Shown here: positions 51,437-62,437 of the stretch, piece after piece | How positions within the stretch are numbered: the first letter of the stretch is position 1 | Layout of the letters: each line of letters opens with the position of its first letter | Origin: Luteimicrobium sp049844995 | Lineage (GTDB): Bacteria > Actinomycetota > Actinomycetes > Actinomycetales > Cellulomonadaceae | DNA length: 64,000 nt | Assembly (NCBI RefSeq): GCF_049844995.1 | Contig: NZ_JBNCMC010000002.1 | Coordinates: 124,001-188,000, forward strand | Reading direction: 5' to 3' | Translations under genes and position numbers: made by a program | The notes under the pieces: model-generated | The model's database searches: none | Told to the model about the DNA's origin: nothing | Seen by the model: the letters and a program-made list of their open reading frames with translations, nothing else

Positions 51437-51880
51437 ATGGCGTACAGCGTGCAGGTCACGTTCGACGCGCACGACCCCCAGGGGTTGGCGCGGTTCTGGA
51501 TCGAGGCGCTCGGCTACGTGGTCCCGCCGCCACCCGGCGACTTCGGGAGCTGGGACGAAGCCCTGGACGCGTGGGGCGTCCCCGCGGACGAGCGGGACCG
51601 CGCGTTCGCGCTCGTCGACCCGGACGGCGCCGGGCCCCGGCTGTTCTTCCAGAAGGTCCCCGAGCCCAAGACCGCGAAGAACCGCGTCCACCTCGACGTC
51701 AACGTGGGAGCCCGCGCCGGCGGGGACGCCGACGCGGCGCGCGCCGCCGTGCGTGCGCACGCCACCAGGCTCGAGGCCCTGGGCGCGGAGCGCGTGCGCG
51801 AGGTCGGCCCCGACGAGACGACCGGCGAGTTCTGGATCGTCATGCGCGACCCCGAGGGCAACGAGCTCTGCGTGCAGTGA
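51437..51880 (+). CDS. VOC family (glyoxalase-like) protein
   Basis: The 147-residue protein has a vicinal-oxygen-chelate fold like the actinobacterial Glyoxalase_6 group: VTFDAHDPQGLARFWIEALG at the start, RLFFQKVPEPKTAKNRVHLD in the middle, and WIVMRDPEGNELCVQ at the end. Potential metal ligands are the His in VHLD and the Glu in GNELCV. The substrate is unknown. The ATG follows GGGAG. It probably shares the uvrB transcript (60-nt gap). Confidence 0.85.
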   Translation: MAYSVQVTFDAHDPQGLARFWIEALGYVVPPPPGDFGSWDEALDAWGVPADERDRAFALVDPDGAGPRLFFQKVPEPKTAKNRVHLDVNVGARAGGDADAARAAVRAHATRLEALGAERVREVGPDETTGEFWIVMRDPEGNELCVQ

Positions 51881-51922
51881 GACACCGGTCCGTGCGGCGG
51901 GTGCTCCGGGGCGACGCCCGCC

Positions 51923-51928
51923 TACGCT
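51923..51928 (+). promoter_or_regulatory. -10 element, leaderless kinase-fusion gene
   Basis: TACGCT lies 6 nt before the GTG at 51935. Confidence 0.6.
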
Positions 51929-51934
51929 GACCTT

Positions 51935-53524
51935 GTGACAGCTTCCCCGCCGGAGCCCCTCGCACGCCTGCGCCGCGACCGCCCGTCGGGCCTGTTCGTC
52001 GGGCTGACGACGCTCGACGTCGTGCACCGGGTCGGCGCGCCCCCGGACCCGAACACGAAGGTCACGGCGCGCCGCCAGGACGTCGCGGCAGGTGGCCCTG
52101 CGGCGAACGCAGCGGTCGTGTTCGCGGCGCTGGGCGGACGGGCCACGCTGGTGACGGCGCTCGGGTCGGGCGCGGCGGCGTCGGCGGCCCGCGGCGACCT
52201 CGAGGCGCACGGGGTGCGCGTGGTCGACGTCGCGCCGCGCGGGTTCGCGCTGGCGGTGTCGGCGGTGGCCGTCGACGAGCGCACGGGCGAGCGGACGGTC
52301 GTCTCGCCGGACGGCGGCCGCCAGGAGGTCGCCGCGCCGGGCCACGTGCACGAGCTGGTGCGAGGCCAGGACGTGGTGCTCCTGGACGGGCACCACCCGG
52401 CGCTGCAGACGGTCGCGGCGCGCGCGGCCCGCGCGGCGGGGGTGCCGGTCGTCCTGGACGCGGGCCGGTGGAAGCCCCACCTGGCGGAGCTGGTGCCGTC
52501 CTGCGACGTGGTGGCGGCGTCGGCGGACTTCCGCCTCGGGGCCGAGGCGCCCGGGCGGGGCGACGCCGTCGGCCCCGGGCTGCGTGCCGTCGGGGTCCCG
52601 CGGGTGGCGGTCACGCACGGCGGGGCCCCGGTCGAGTGGTGGGAGGACGGGCGCTCGGGCACGGTCGCGGTGCCGCCGGTCCGCGCGGTCGACACGCTCG
52701 GTGCGGGCGACGCCTTCCACGGGGCGCTGGCATGGTCGCTGGCGTCCGGGGCCGGGTTCGTCGCGGCCCTCGAGGAAGCGGCGCGGGTCGCGTCGCTCCG
52801 CGTCACCGTGGCCGGGCCGCGGGACTGGCTGGCGGCCCTCGCGTCGGGCCCGGACGCGGAGGCGGACGAGGATCCCGTCGAGGTGTCGGCGCGCGAGGAG
52901 CTCGTCGCGAGGGCCCGCGCGCTCGTCGACCGGGCCCGGGCGGACGGACGGCGGCGGGTCCTCGGCGTCGCGGGTCCGCCGGGTGCGGGGAAGTCGACGC
53001 TCGCGGCGGAGGTGGCCGGCGCGCTCGACGGCGCGGCGGTCGTCGTCGGGCAGGACGGGTTCCACCTGGCCCAGCGGGAGCTCGAGCGGCTGGGCCGCGC
53101 CGACCGCAAGGGCGCCCCTGACACGTTCGACGCGACCGGCTTCGTAGCGATCCTGGAGCGCCTGGTGGCCCAGGGGCCGGACGACCCCGACGTCGTCGCA
53201 CCCGAGTTCCGGCGCGAGCTGGAGGAGCCCGTGGCCGGCGCGGTCGCGGTGGGCGCGGACGTCCAGCTCGTCGTCGTGGAGGGCAACTACCTGCTGCTCG
53301 ACGACGGCCCGTGGGCTCGCGTCCGGTCCCTGCTCGACGAGGCGTGGTTCCTCGCGCCCGACGACGCGGCCCGGGTCGAGGAGCTCGTCGCGCGCCACGT
53401 CCGGCACGGGCGCTCGCCCGAAGCGGCCCGCGCCTGGGTCGGACGGTCGGACGAGGCGAACGCCGAGGTCGTGCGGCCGGGCGCCGCGCGCGCGGACGTC
53501 GTCGTGCGGCTCGCCGACTGGTAA
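51935..53524 (+). CDS. Fusion of PfkB sugar kinase and P-loop uridine-kinase-like domain
   Basis: The 529-residue protein joins two unrelated kinases. Residues about 15-300 are a PfkB/ribokinase domain, with AAGGPAANAAVVFAALGG and the catalytic signature DTLGAGDAFHGALA. Residues about 320-529 are a P-loop kinase like uridine kinase or the FrcK/YggC group: GVAGPPGAGKSTLA, GQDGFHLAQ, FDATGFV, VVVEGNYLLLDDGPW and a lid RHVRHGRSPEAARAW. Together they could phosphorylate a sugar or nucleoside twice, or two substrates; this is inference. The fused frame is continuous with no sign of error. The TerC riboswitch begins right after its stop. Confidence 0.88.
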   Translation: MTASPPEPLARLRRDRPSGLFVGLTTLDVVHRVGAPPDPNTKVTARRQDVAAGGPAANAAVVFAALGGRATLVTALGSGAAASAARGDLEAHGVRVVDVAPRGFALAVSAVAVDERTGERTVVSPDGGRQEVAAPGHVHELVRGQDVVLLDGHHPALQTVAARAARAAGVPVVLDAGRWKPHLAELVPSCDVVAASADFRLGAEAPGRGDAVGPGLRAVGVPRVAVTHGGAPVEWWEDGRSGTVAVPPVRAVDTLGAGDAFHGALAWSLASGAGFVAALEEAARVASLRVTVAGPRDWLAALASGPDAEADEDPVEVSAREELVARARALVDRARADGRRRVLGVAGPPGAGKSTLAAEVAGALDGAAVVVGQDGFHLAQRELERLGRADRKGAPDTFDATGFVAILERLVAQGPDDPDVVAPEFRRELEEPVAGAVAVGADVQLVVVEGNYLLLDDGPWARVRSLLDEAWFLAPDDAARVEELVARHVRHGRSPEAARAWVGRSDEANAEVVRPGAARADVVVRLADW

Positions 53525-53527
53525 CCT
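53522..53527 (+). promoter_or_regulatory. -10 element of terC riboswitch transcript
   Basis: TAACCT, preceded by TGG, overlaps the stop codon of the kinase fusion. It would start transcription about 7 nt later, just before the aptamer. Confidence 0.45.
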
Positions 53528-53536
53528 CGGAACCCG

Positions 53537-53660
53537 CAGAAGGGGAGTATTCCTCAGCGGCGACCTCGTCATCACGAGCGTCCGGCCCGGTCCCGGGTCG
53601 GTGAGCGCTCCGGGGCGTCGGCCCGGCCCACGGGCGGAAGAGACCTTCGGTACCCGTCGT
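53537..53660 (+). promoter_or_regulatory. yybP-ykoY manganese riboswitch
   Basis: The two conserved aptamer loops are present in order, AAGGGGAGTATTCC (53540-53553) and GGAAGAGACCTTCGG (53636-53650), with GC-rich stems between them, upstream of tandem TerC genes, the usual target of this Mn2+ riboswitch. The second loop overlaps the left arm of a hairpin that hides the downstream ribosome binding site. Confidence 0.8.
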
Positions 53661-53676
53661 CGTACCGGAGGTCTCT
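53639..53676 (+). promoter_or_regulatory. RBS-sequestering hairpin of terC
   Basis: AGAGACCTTCGGTAC (53639-53653) pairs with GTACCGGAGGTCTCT (53662-53676), 15 bp with one G-U. The right arm contains GGAGG, the ribosome binding site of the ATG at 53680. Confidence 0.75.
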
Positions 53677-53679
53677 CAC

Positions 53680-54681
53680 ATGGATGTTCCCGTCTGGGTG
53701 TGGCTCGTCACCGTCGTGGTGATCCTGGCCATGCTGGCGGTCGACTTCGTCGGCCACGCCCGTGTCCCGCACGCGCCGTCGATGCGCGAGTCCGCGTGGT
53801 GGTCGGCCGCGTACGTGGCGGTGGCCCTCGTGTTCGGGCTCGTCGTATGGGCCGGCTGGGGTGGCGGCTTCGCCGGCGAGTACTTCGCCGGGTACATCAC
53901 CGAGAAGAGCCTCTCGGTCGACAACCTCTTCGTGTTCGTCCTGATCATGGCGACGTTCCGGGTGCCCCGGCTGCTGCAGCAGAAGGTCCTGCTGCTGGGG
54001 ATCTCGGTCGCGCTCGTCCTGCGGACGATCTTCATCCTGCTCGGCGCGGCGCTCGTCGAGAACTTCTCGTGGATCTTCTACCTGTTCGGCGCGTTCCTGC
54101 TGTGGACCGCCTGGTCCCAGCTGAGGCACGCGCGCGGCGGCGACGACGAGGAGTACCACGAGAACGGGTTCCTCCGGCTCGTCCGGCGCACGCTCCCGGT
54201 GACGGAGGACTACGTCGAGGGCCGGATGGTGGTGCGCCGGGCGGGTCGTTGGCTCGTCACGCCGCTGCTCGTCGTCATGCTGGCGATCGGCAGCGCGGAC
54301 CTCCTGTTCGCGGTCGACTCGATCCCCGCGATCTTCGGCCTGACCCAGGAGACGTATCTCGTGTTCGCGGCGAACGCGTTCTCGCTGCTCGGCCTGCGCC
54401 AGCTCTACTTCCTCATCGACGGCCTGCTCGACCGGCTCGTCTACCTCGCGTACGGGCTCGCGGCGATCCTGGCGTTCATCGGGGTCAAGCTCGTGCTCCA
54501 CGCCCTGCACACGAACGAGCTCCCGTTCGTGAACGGCGGCGAGCACGTGGACGTCCCGGAGGTGTCGACGGCCGTGTCGCTCGGGTACATCGTCGTCGTG
54601 CTCGCCCTGACCACCGTGCTGAGCCTCTGGGCGGACCGCCGCCGCCGCGAGCTCGCCGACCCCCTCCGGAAGGACCGCTGA
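53680..54681 (+). CDS. TerC family membrane protein, first of a tandem pair
   Basis: This is a 333-residue polytopic protein of the TerC/Alx family, whose members export manganese during co-translational loading of secreted metalloproteins or under Mn stress. About eight helices are visible. The family blocks are SLSVDNLFVFVLIMATF, LFGAFLLWTAW, ADLLFAVDSIPAIFGLTQE and LRQLYFLIDGLLDRLVYL, with buried acidic residues that form the metal path. Translation is controlled by the yybP-ykoY element and its hairpin. The next TerC gene begins 4 nt after the stop. Confidence 0.92.
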   Translation: MDVPVWVWLVTVVVILAMLAVDFVGHARVPHAPSMRESAWWSAAYVAVALVFGLVVWAGWGGGFAGEYFAGYITEKSLSVDNLFVFVLIMATFRVPRLLQQKVLLLGISVALVLRTIFILLGAALVENFSWIFYLFGAFLLWTAWSQLRHARGGDDEEYHENGFLRLVRRTLPVTEDYVEGRMVVRRAGRWLVTPLLVVMLAIGSADLLFAVDSIPAIFGLTQETYLVFAANAFSLLGLRQLYFLIDGLLDRLVYLAYGLAAILAFIGVKLVLHALHTNELPFVNGGEHVDVPEVSTAVSLGYIVVVLALTTVLSLWADRRRRELADPLRKDR

Positions 54682-54684
54682 CCC

Positions 54685-55680
54685 GTGCACGACATCCCCA
54701 CCTGGTTCCGCGCGGTCAGCCTCGCGGTGCTCGCGCTCCTCCTCCTCGGCGACCTGTACCTCGTGAGGCGGCGCCCCCACGTACCAACGGTCAAGGAGTG
54801 CCTCGCGTGGATCGGGTTCTACGTCGGCCTGGCGGTCGTGTTCGGCGGACTGCTGTACCTGGTGGGCGGGGGAGCGCCCGCGACCGAGTTCTACGCCGGG
54901 TGGCTCACCGAGTACAGCCTCTCGGTCGACAACCTGTTCGTCTTCGTCCTGATCATGGCCTCGTTCGCGGTGCCGAAGGAGCAGCAGCAGCGCGTGCTCA
55001 TGGCGGGCATCGTGATCGCCCTGGTGCTCCGCGGCGTCTTCATCCTGGCCGGGGCGGCGCTCATCGAGCACTTCACCTGGATCTTCTACTTCTTCGGCGC
55101 GTTCCTCGTCTACACGGCGGTCACGCTCGTGCGGGGCGGCGGCGAGGAGGAGGAGTACCACGAGAACCGCCTCGTCGGCCTGGTGCGGCGCGTGCTGCCC
55201 GTCACCGACCACTACGACGGCGGCCGCCTCACGACGCGCGTCGACGGGCGCCGGTTCCTCACGCCCCTGCTCGTCGTCTTCGTGGCGATCGGCACGACCG
55301 ACCTGCTGTTCGCGTTCGACTCGATCCCCGCGATCTTCGGGCTCACCCAGGACCCGTTCATCGTGTTCACCGCGAACGTGTTCGCCCTCATGGGGCTGCG
55401 CCAGCTCTACTTCCTGCTGGGCGGGCTCCTCGACCGGCTCGTGTACCTGCCGATCGGGCTCGCCGTCGTCCTCGCCTTCATCGGCGTGAAGCTCGTGCTC
55501 GAGGCGCTCCACGAGAACACGGTGCCGTTCGTCAACGGCGGTGACCCCGTCCCCGTGCCCGAGGTTCCCACGTGGCTCTCGCTCGTCGTGATCGTCGTGG
55601 TGCTCGCGGTCGCGACGCTCGCGAGCCTGTGGCGGGCGAGGCGCCTCGGCGCCGACGCGGCATCGAGCACCCGAACGTAG
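54685..55680 (+). CDS. TerC family membrane protein, second of a tandem pair
   Basis: This 331-residue paralogue of the preceding protein shares YSLSVDNLFVFVLIMASF, TDLLFAFDSIPAIFGLTQD and LRQLYFLLGGLLDRLVYL. Both carry an internal acidic loop (EEEEYHENRLVGLVRR here) between the two TerC halves. The GTG start lies 4 nt after the first gene, so both are under the same Mn2+ riboswitch. The two may form a dimer or have different metal affinities; that is inference. A weak hairpin (55684-55713) follows. Confidence 0.9.
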   Translation: MHDIPTWFRAVSLAVLALLLLGDLYLVRRRPHVPTVKECLAWIGFYVGLAVVFGGLLYLVGGGAPATEFYAGWLTEYSLSVDNLFVFVLIMASFAVPKEQQQRVLMAGIVIALVLRGVFILAGAALIEHFTWIFYFFGAFLVYTAVTLVRGGGEEEEYHENRLVGLVRRVLPVTDHYDGGRLTTRVDGRRFLTPLLVVFVAIGTTDLLFAFDSIPAIFGLTQDPFIVFTANVFALMGLRQLYFLLGGLLDRLVYLPIGLAVVLAFIGVKLVLEALHENTVPFVNGGDPVPVPEVPTWLSLVVIVVVLAVATLASLWRARRLGADAASSTRT

Positions 55681-55683
55681 CCC

Positions 55684-55713
55684 GCCGACGTCGAACGGGA
55701 CGTCACCGTCGGC
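55684..55713. terminator. Weak hairpin after terC pair
   Basis: GCCGACG (55684-55690) pairs with CGTCGGC (55707-55713) across a 16-nt loop between convergent genes. Confidence 0.3.
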
Positions 55714-55744
55714 GACGCGTGAGGCGGGCGATCGCCGGGCGGTG

Positions 55745-56059
55745 TCAGGACGTAGGCGCCCAGGGACCCATGACCTGGACCCACTCGCGGACGTCGCGCC
55801 GGGCGACGAGGCCCGCGGTGCGGAACGGGTCGCGGTCCAGGACCGCGGCGACGGCATCGGCGTCGGCCGCGGTCATGACGAGCAGCGCGCCGTCCCCCCG
55901 GCCCTCGGCGGGCGTCCAGGGGCCCGAGGCGAGCAGCACGCCCCGCCCGAGCAGGTCGGCGAGGAACGCGCGGTGCGCCGGACGGACGTCGTCGCGGGTC
56001 GCGGTGTCGTCGCTGTACGTGTAGAGGACGGCGAACACGGGCTGGGCGGGCACGGTCAT
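55745..56059 (-). CDS. YciI-like small protein
   Basis: The 104-residue protein has the YciI fold pattern: FAVLYTYSDD, the conserved His in DVRPAHRAFLADLLGRG, LASGPWTPAEGRGDGALLV, and the Asp of DRDPFRTAGLV, which pairs with the His in this dimeric ferredoxin-like family. Some relatives are dehydrochlorinases, but most have no assigned reaction. The ATG at 56059 has TTCAAT 6 nt upstream on the minus strand, so it is probably leaderless. It lies 17 nt after the MBL gene on the same strand. Confidence 0.88.
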   Translation of the reverse strand: MTVPAQPVFAVLYTYSDDTATRDDVRPAHRAFLADLLGRGVLLASGPWTPAEGRGDGALLVMTAADADAVAAVLDRDPFRTAGLVARRDVREWVQVMGPWAPTS

Positions 56060-56065
56060 GCCGCC

Positions 56066-56071
56066 ATTGAA
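56066..56071 (-). promoter_or_regulatory. Possible -10, YciI-like gene
   Basis: On the minus strand TTCAAT precedes the ATG by 6 nt. It departs from the consensus second A. Confidence 0.35.
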
Positions 56072-56076
56072 GCGCA

Positions 56077-56742
56077 CTACCAGCCGCGCTCGCGCCACTC
56101 CTCGAGGTGCGGACGCTCGGCGCCGAGGGTCGTCGGGAGGCCGTGCCCGGGCAGCACGACCGTGTCGTCGCGGTAGACGTCGAACACCCGCGCGACGACG
56201 TCGGCGTGGAGCCGGGCGAACCGCTGCGGGTCGTGCTGCGTGCTCCCGACGCCGCCGGGGAAGAGCGAGTCGCCCGTGAACAGGTGGGTGCGCCCCGGCA
56301 CCGCGTCCGGCGCGGAGGCGGTCCCGGGCTCGGTGTACGCGAGCGCGACCGGCCCGGGCGTGTGGCCGCGCAGCCCGACGACGGCGAGCTCGACCTGTCC
56401 GAGGCGGAGCCGGTCGCCGTGGTGCAGAAGCCGGTTGACCGCGACGCCGGTCGCCGCGGTGATCGCCGCGGCGTCGTCCTCGCCGGCCGCGGCGACGGCG
56501 CCCGTCGCCCCGGCCACCTCCGCGAGCGCGCCGAGGTGGTCGCGGTGCCCGTGCGTCGTCACGACGACGTCGAGCCGGCCGTCGGGGGAGCCCTCGCGGA
56601 CGAGCGCGAGGAGCCGGTCCGGCTCCGCGGCGGCGTCGACGAGGAGCTGGGCGCCGGTCGCCCGGCAGGTGAGCAGGTAGGCGTCGTTGTTCATCGGTCC
56701 GACGGCGAGCTGCCGCAGGACGAGGTCGTCGAGGGTGAGCAC
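56077..56742 (-). CDS. MBL-fold metallohydrolase, glyoxalase II-like
   Basis: The 221-residue protein has the metallo-beta-lactamase metal motif THGHRDHLGAL (about residue 75), a second His in LRGHTPGP, the bridging Asp in LFTGDSLFPGG and the last His in VLPGHG, all in glyoxalase II-like order. It probably hydrolyses a thioester or sulfur compound; mycothiol conjugates are possible in this lineage, by inference. The GTG at 56742 was chosen because GACGAT lies 6 nt upstream. It is divergent from uvrA. Confidence 0.88.
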   Translation of the reverse strand: MLTLDDLVLRQLAVGPMNNDAYLLTCRATGAQLLVDAAAEPDRLLALVREGSPDGRLDVVVTTHGHRDHLGALAEVAGATGAVAAAGEDDAAAITAATGVAVNRLLHHGDRLRLGQVELAVVGLRGHTPGPVALAYTEPGTASAPDAVPGRTHLFTGDSLFPGGVGSTQHDPQRFARLHADVVARVFDVYRDDTVVLPGHGLPTTLGAERPHLEEWRERGW

Positions 56743-56748
56743 GCGCCC

Positions 56749-56754
56749 ATCGTC
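56749..56754 (-). promoter_or_regulatory. -10 element, leaderless MBL gene
   Basis: On the minus strand GACGAT lies 6 nt before the GTG at 56742. Confidence 0.45.
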
Positions 56755-56787
56755 CCCCGGGGCACCGACGCCCGCAGCCAACAGCGG

Positions 56788-56803
56788 TCGAACATGTGTG
56801 CGA
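56788..56803. promoter_or_regulatory. LexA (SOS) box of uvrA
   Basis: TCGAAC-ATGT-GTGCGA differs at one position from the actinobacterial SOS box TCGAACnnnnGTTCGA. It lies 18-33 nt upstream of the uvrA -10 element, over the expected -35 region. Confidence 0.8.
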
Positions 56804-56820
56804 TTGTCGGTGGCGCGCCC

Positions 56821-56826
56821 TACGAT
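56821..56826 (+). promoter_or_regulatory. -10 element, leaderless uvrA
   Basis: TACGAT lies 6 nt before the GTG at 56833. Confidence 0.65.
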
Positions 56827-56832
56827 GGTGCG

Positions 56833-59703
<2,871 letters not shown>

Positions 59704-59748
59704 GCGCGAGGGCGCGCGGCCGGCCGACGACCCGGGTCCGGCCGGGCG

Positions 59749-60240
59749 TCAGCCCTGCGGCTGCGCGATGCGTGCGGGTGCGGGCTCGACCGTGACCGGG
59801 AAGTTCACCGACCGGGCGATGAAGCAGTGCTCGTGGGCGAGCTCGTGCACCCGCGCGAGGGCCTCGTCGTCGGCCCCGGACCCGGCGTCCACGGTCACGC
59901 GAGGCCGCAGGATGACGTCGACGAACTGCCCGGCGCCGCTGGACTCCACCCGCATGCGGCCGGTCGCCTCGTCGGTGTACTCGCGCACGACGACGCCGTG
60001 GCTCGAGGCGAGGTGGAGGAACCAGAGCATGTGGCAGTCGCTCAGCGACGCCACGAAGAGCTGCTCGGGGGAGTACCGCGCGGGGTCGCCGCGGAACGCC
60101 GGGTCGGCCGACGCCGGGAGCGCGGGGAGCCCGGGGAACTCGACGGTGTGGTCCCGCGAGTACGACGTGTACGAGCTCGTGCCGGAGTCGCCGGCGCCCG
60201 TCCAGGTGATCGTGGCGAGGTAGTCGTGGAAGGCTCCCAT
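59749..60240 (-). CDS. OsmC family peroxiredoxin-like protein
   Basis: The 163-residue protein has the two redox cysteines of the OsmC/Ohr superfamily, in FVASLSDCHMLWFLHLA and in AHEHCFIARSVNFPV, with a Glu (SPEQLFVAS) near the first. Such proteins reduce organic hydroperoxides. Its sequence is nearer to the YhfA/OsmC-like branch than to Ohr. The ATG at 60240 is preferred over the GTG at 60246 because TAGGGT lies 6 nt before it. It is divergent from uvrC. Confidence 0.9.
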   Translation of the reverse strand: MGAFHDYLATITWTGAGDSGTSSYTSYSRDHTVEFPGLPALPASADPAFRGDPARYSPEQLFVASLSDCHMLWFLHLASSHGVVVREYTDEATGRMRVESSGAGQFVDVILRPRVTVDAGSGADDEALARVHELAHEHCFIARSVNFPVTVEPAPARIAQPQG

Positions 60241-60246
60241 GGCCAC

Positions 60247-60252
60247 ACCCTA
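60247..60252 (-). promoter_or_regulatory. -10 element, leaderless OsmC gene
   Basis: On the minus strand TAGGGT lies 6 nt before the ATG at 60240. Confidence 0.6.
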
Positions 60253-60315
60253 GTGGCGTGCGTCACAGGGCGCGCGGGTCCGTGGGGAGCCACCGTCGTC
60301 GTCGGTGGGCGCTAC

Positions 60316-60321
60316 TAGGCT
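60316..60321 (+). promoter_or_regulatory. -10 element, leaderless uvrC
   Basis: TAGGCT lies 7 nt before the ATG at 60329. Confidence 0.6.
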
Positions 60322-60328
60322 CGTCCGT

Positions 60329-62437
60329 ATGGCCGATCCCGCGACGTACCGCCCTGCCCCGGGTGAGGTGCCGACCGACCCGGGTGTCTACCGCTTCCGC
60401 GACCAGCACGGCCGGGTCATCTACGTCGGCAAGGCGAAGAACCTCCGGTCGAGGCTCGCGAACTACTTCCAGGACGTCGCGAACCTCCACCCGCGCACGC
60501 AGACCATGGTGACGACGGCCGCGTCGGTCGAGTGGACCGTCGTCGGGACCGAGGTCGAGGCCCTCGCGCTCGAGTACTCGTGGATCCAGGAGTTCGACCC
60601 GCGGTTCAACGTGAAGTACCGGGACGACAAGTCCTACCCGTACCTGGCGGTCACGCTGGGCGAGGAGTTCCCGCGCGCCCAGGTCATGCGCGGGGCGAAG
60701 CGCCCGGGGACGCGCTACTTCGGCCCGTACGGTCACGCGTGGGCGATCCGCGAGACCCTCGACCTCCTGCTGAGGGTCTTCCCGGTCCGCACGTGCTCGT
60801 CGGGCGTGTTCCGGCGCGCCCAGCAGACGGGCCGGCCGTGCCTGCTCGGGTACATCGACAAGTGCTCGGCCCCGTGCGTGGGCCGGATCAGCCCCGAGGA
60901 CCACCGCGCGCTCGCCGAGGACTTCTGCGACTTCATGGCGGGCGACACGGCGCGGTTCGTGAAGCGCCTCACGGCGCGCATGCAGGAGGCCGCGGGGTCG
61001 ATGGAGTACGAGCAGGCGGCGCGGCTGCGCGACGACATCCAGGCCCTCGAGCGCGCGACCGAGAAGAACGCCGTCGTGCTGGGCGACGGCACCGACGCCG
61101 ACGTGTTCGCGCTCGTGGGGGACGAGCTCGAGGCGGCGGTCCAGGTGTTCCACGTGCGCGGCGGGCGCATCCGCGGGCAGCGGGGCTGGGTCGTGGAGAA
61201 GGTCGAGGACGTCACGGACGCGGAGCTCGTCGAGCACCTGCTGCAGCAGGTCTACGGTGCCGACGGCGACCGCCCCGCGGGGCCGGTCGCGGACGCGGAC
61301 CGGTCGGCCGTCCGCCGGAGCGGGCGGACCGCGGACCGGGACGCCGACGCCCGGCGCGCCCGCACGAACGACGCCGTGCCGCGCGAGGTGCTGGTCCCCG
61401 TCCTGCCGTCCAACCACGACGAGGTCGTGGCGTGGCTGTCCGGGCTCCGGGGGGCGCGGGTGGACGTGCGCGTCCCCCAGCGCGGCGACAAGGCCGAGCT
61501 CGCCCGGACGGTCCGGACCAACGCGGAGCACGCGCTGGCCCTGCACCGCACGCGCCGGTCGGGCGACCTGACGACGCGCTCCCAGGCGCTCCGCGAGATC
61601 CAGGAGGCGCTCGGCCTCGAGACGGCGCCGCTGCGGATCGAGTGCTACGACATCTCGCACAACCAGGGCACCTACCAGTCCGCGTCGATGGTCGTCTTCG
61701 AGGACGGCCTGCCCCGCAAGAGCGAGTACCGGCGGTTCGCCGTCCGCGGCCCGGAGGGCGACGGCGCGCGCGACGACACCGCCGCCATGCACGAGGTCCT
61801 GACGCGGCGCTTCCGCCGCTACCTGGAGGCGCGCGACGGCGTCTCCGACGTCGAGCTGGACTCGGTCGAGGAGGAGGCGGCGCCCACGCCTCGGGCGACC
61901 GACGTCACCGGCTCGTCGGGCCCGGTCGCGGGCCCGGCACCGCTCGACGAGGAGGGCCGTCCGCGCCGGTTCGCGTACCCGCCCAACCTCGTCGTCGTGG
62001 ACGGCGGCCCGCCGCAGGTCGCCGCCGCGGCGCGTGCGCTCGAGGAGCTCGGGGTCACGGACGTCGCGCTGTGCGGCCTCGCGAAGCGGCTCGAGGAGGT
62101 CTGGCTGCCGGGCGAGGAGTACCCGGTCATCCTCGAGCGCTCGTCCGAGGGGCTGTACCTGCTCCAGCGCGTCCGCGACGAGGCGCACCGGTTCGCGATC
62201 ACCTACCACCGCAGCCGCCGCAGCAAGGGCATGACCGTCTCGGCGCTCGACGACGTCCCGGGCCTCGGCCCGGCGCGCCGCAAGGCGCTGCTCGCGACGT
62301 TCGGGTCGGTCAAGAAGCTGCGGGCCGCGACCGCCGAGGAGATCGCGACGGTTCCCGGCATCGGGGAGTCGACGGCGCGCGCGGTCGTCGCGGCGCTGGC
62401 CCCGGAGCCGTCGTCCGCTGGCATGCTGGACCGATGA
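60329..62437 (+). CDS. uvrC: Excinuclease ABC subunit UvrC
   Basis: UvrC cuts on both sides of the lesion held by UvrB. The 702-residue protein has an N-terminal GIY-YIG nuclease (GVYRFRDQHGRVIYVGKAKN), a UVR motif (EYEQAARLRDDIQAL), an RNase H-like nuclease (IECYDISHNQGTYQSASMVV, VVVDGGPPQV) and C-terminal tandem helix-hairpin-helix motifs (DVPGLGPARRKALL and TVPGIGESTA). Two low-complexity insertions occur, at about 315-350 and 515-545. It overlaps rapZ by four bases (ATGA). Confidence 0.97.
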   Translation: MADPATYRPAPGEVPTDPGVYRFRDQHGRVIYVGKAKNLRSRLANYFQDVANLHPRTQTMVTTAASVEWTVVGTEVEALALEYSWIQEFDPRFNVKYRDDKSYPYLAVTLGEEFPRAQVMRGAKRPGTRYFGPYGHAWAIRETLDLLLRVFPVRTCSSGVFRRAQQTGRPCLLGYIDKCSAPCVGRISPEDHRALAEDFCDFMAGDTARFVKRLTARMQEAAGSMEYEQAARLRDDIQALERATEKNAVVLGDGTDADVFALVGDELEAAVQVFHVRGGRIRGQRGWVVEKVEDVTDAELVEHLLQQVYGADGDRPAGPVADADRSAVRRSGRTADRDADARRARTNDAVPREVLVPVLPSNHDEVVAWLSGLRGARVDVRVPQRGDKAELARTVRTNAEHALALHRTRRSGDLTTRSQALREIQEALGLETAPLRIECYDISHNQGTYQSASMVVFEDGLPRKSEYRRFAVRGPEGDGARDDTAAMHEVLTRRFRRYLEARDGVSDVELDSVEEEAAPTPRATDVTGSSGPVAGPAPLDEEGRPRRFAYPPNLVVVDGGPPQVAAAARALEELGVTDVALCGLAKRLEEVWLPGEEYPVILERSSEGLYLLQRVRDEAHRFAITYHRSRRSKGMTVSALDDVPGLGPARRKALLATFGSVKKLRAATAEEIATVPGIGESTARAVVAALAPEPSSAGMLDR

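Noticed and set aside
48878..53575. Minus-strand frame of 1565 codons across uvrB and the kinase fusion
   Set aside because: It spans several well-supported plus-strand genes and shows no recognisable motif.
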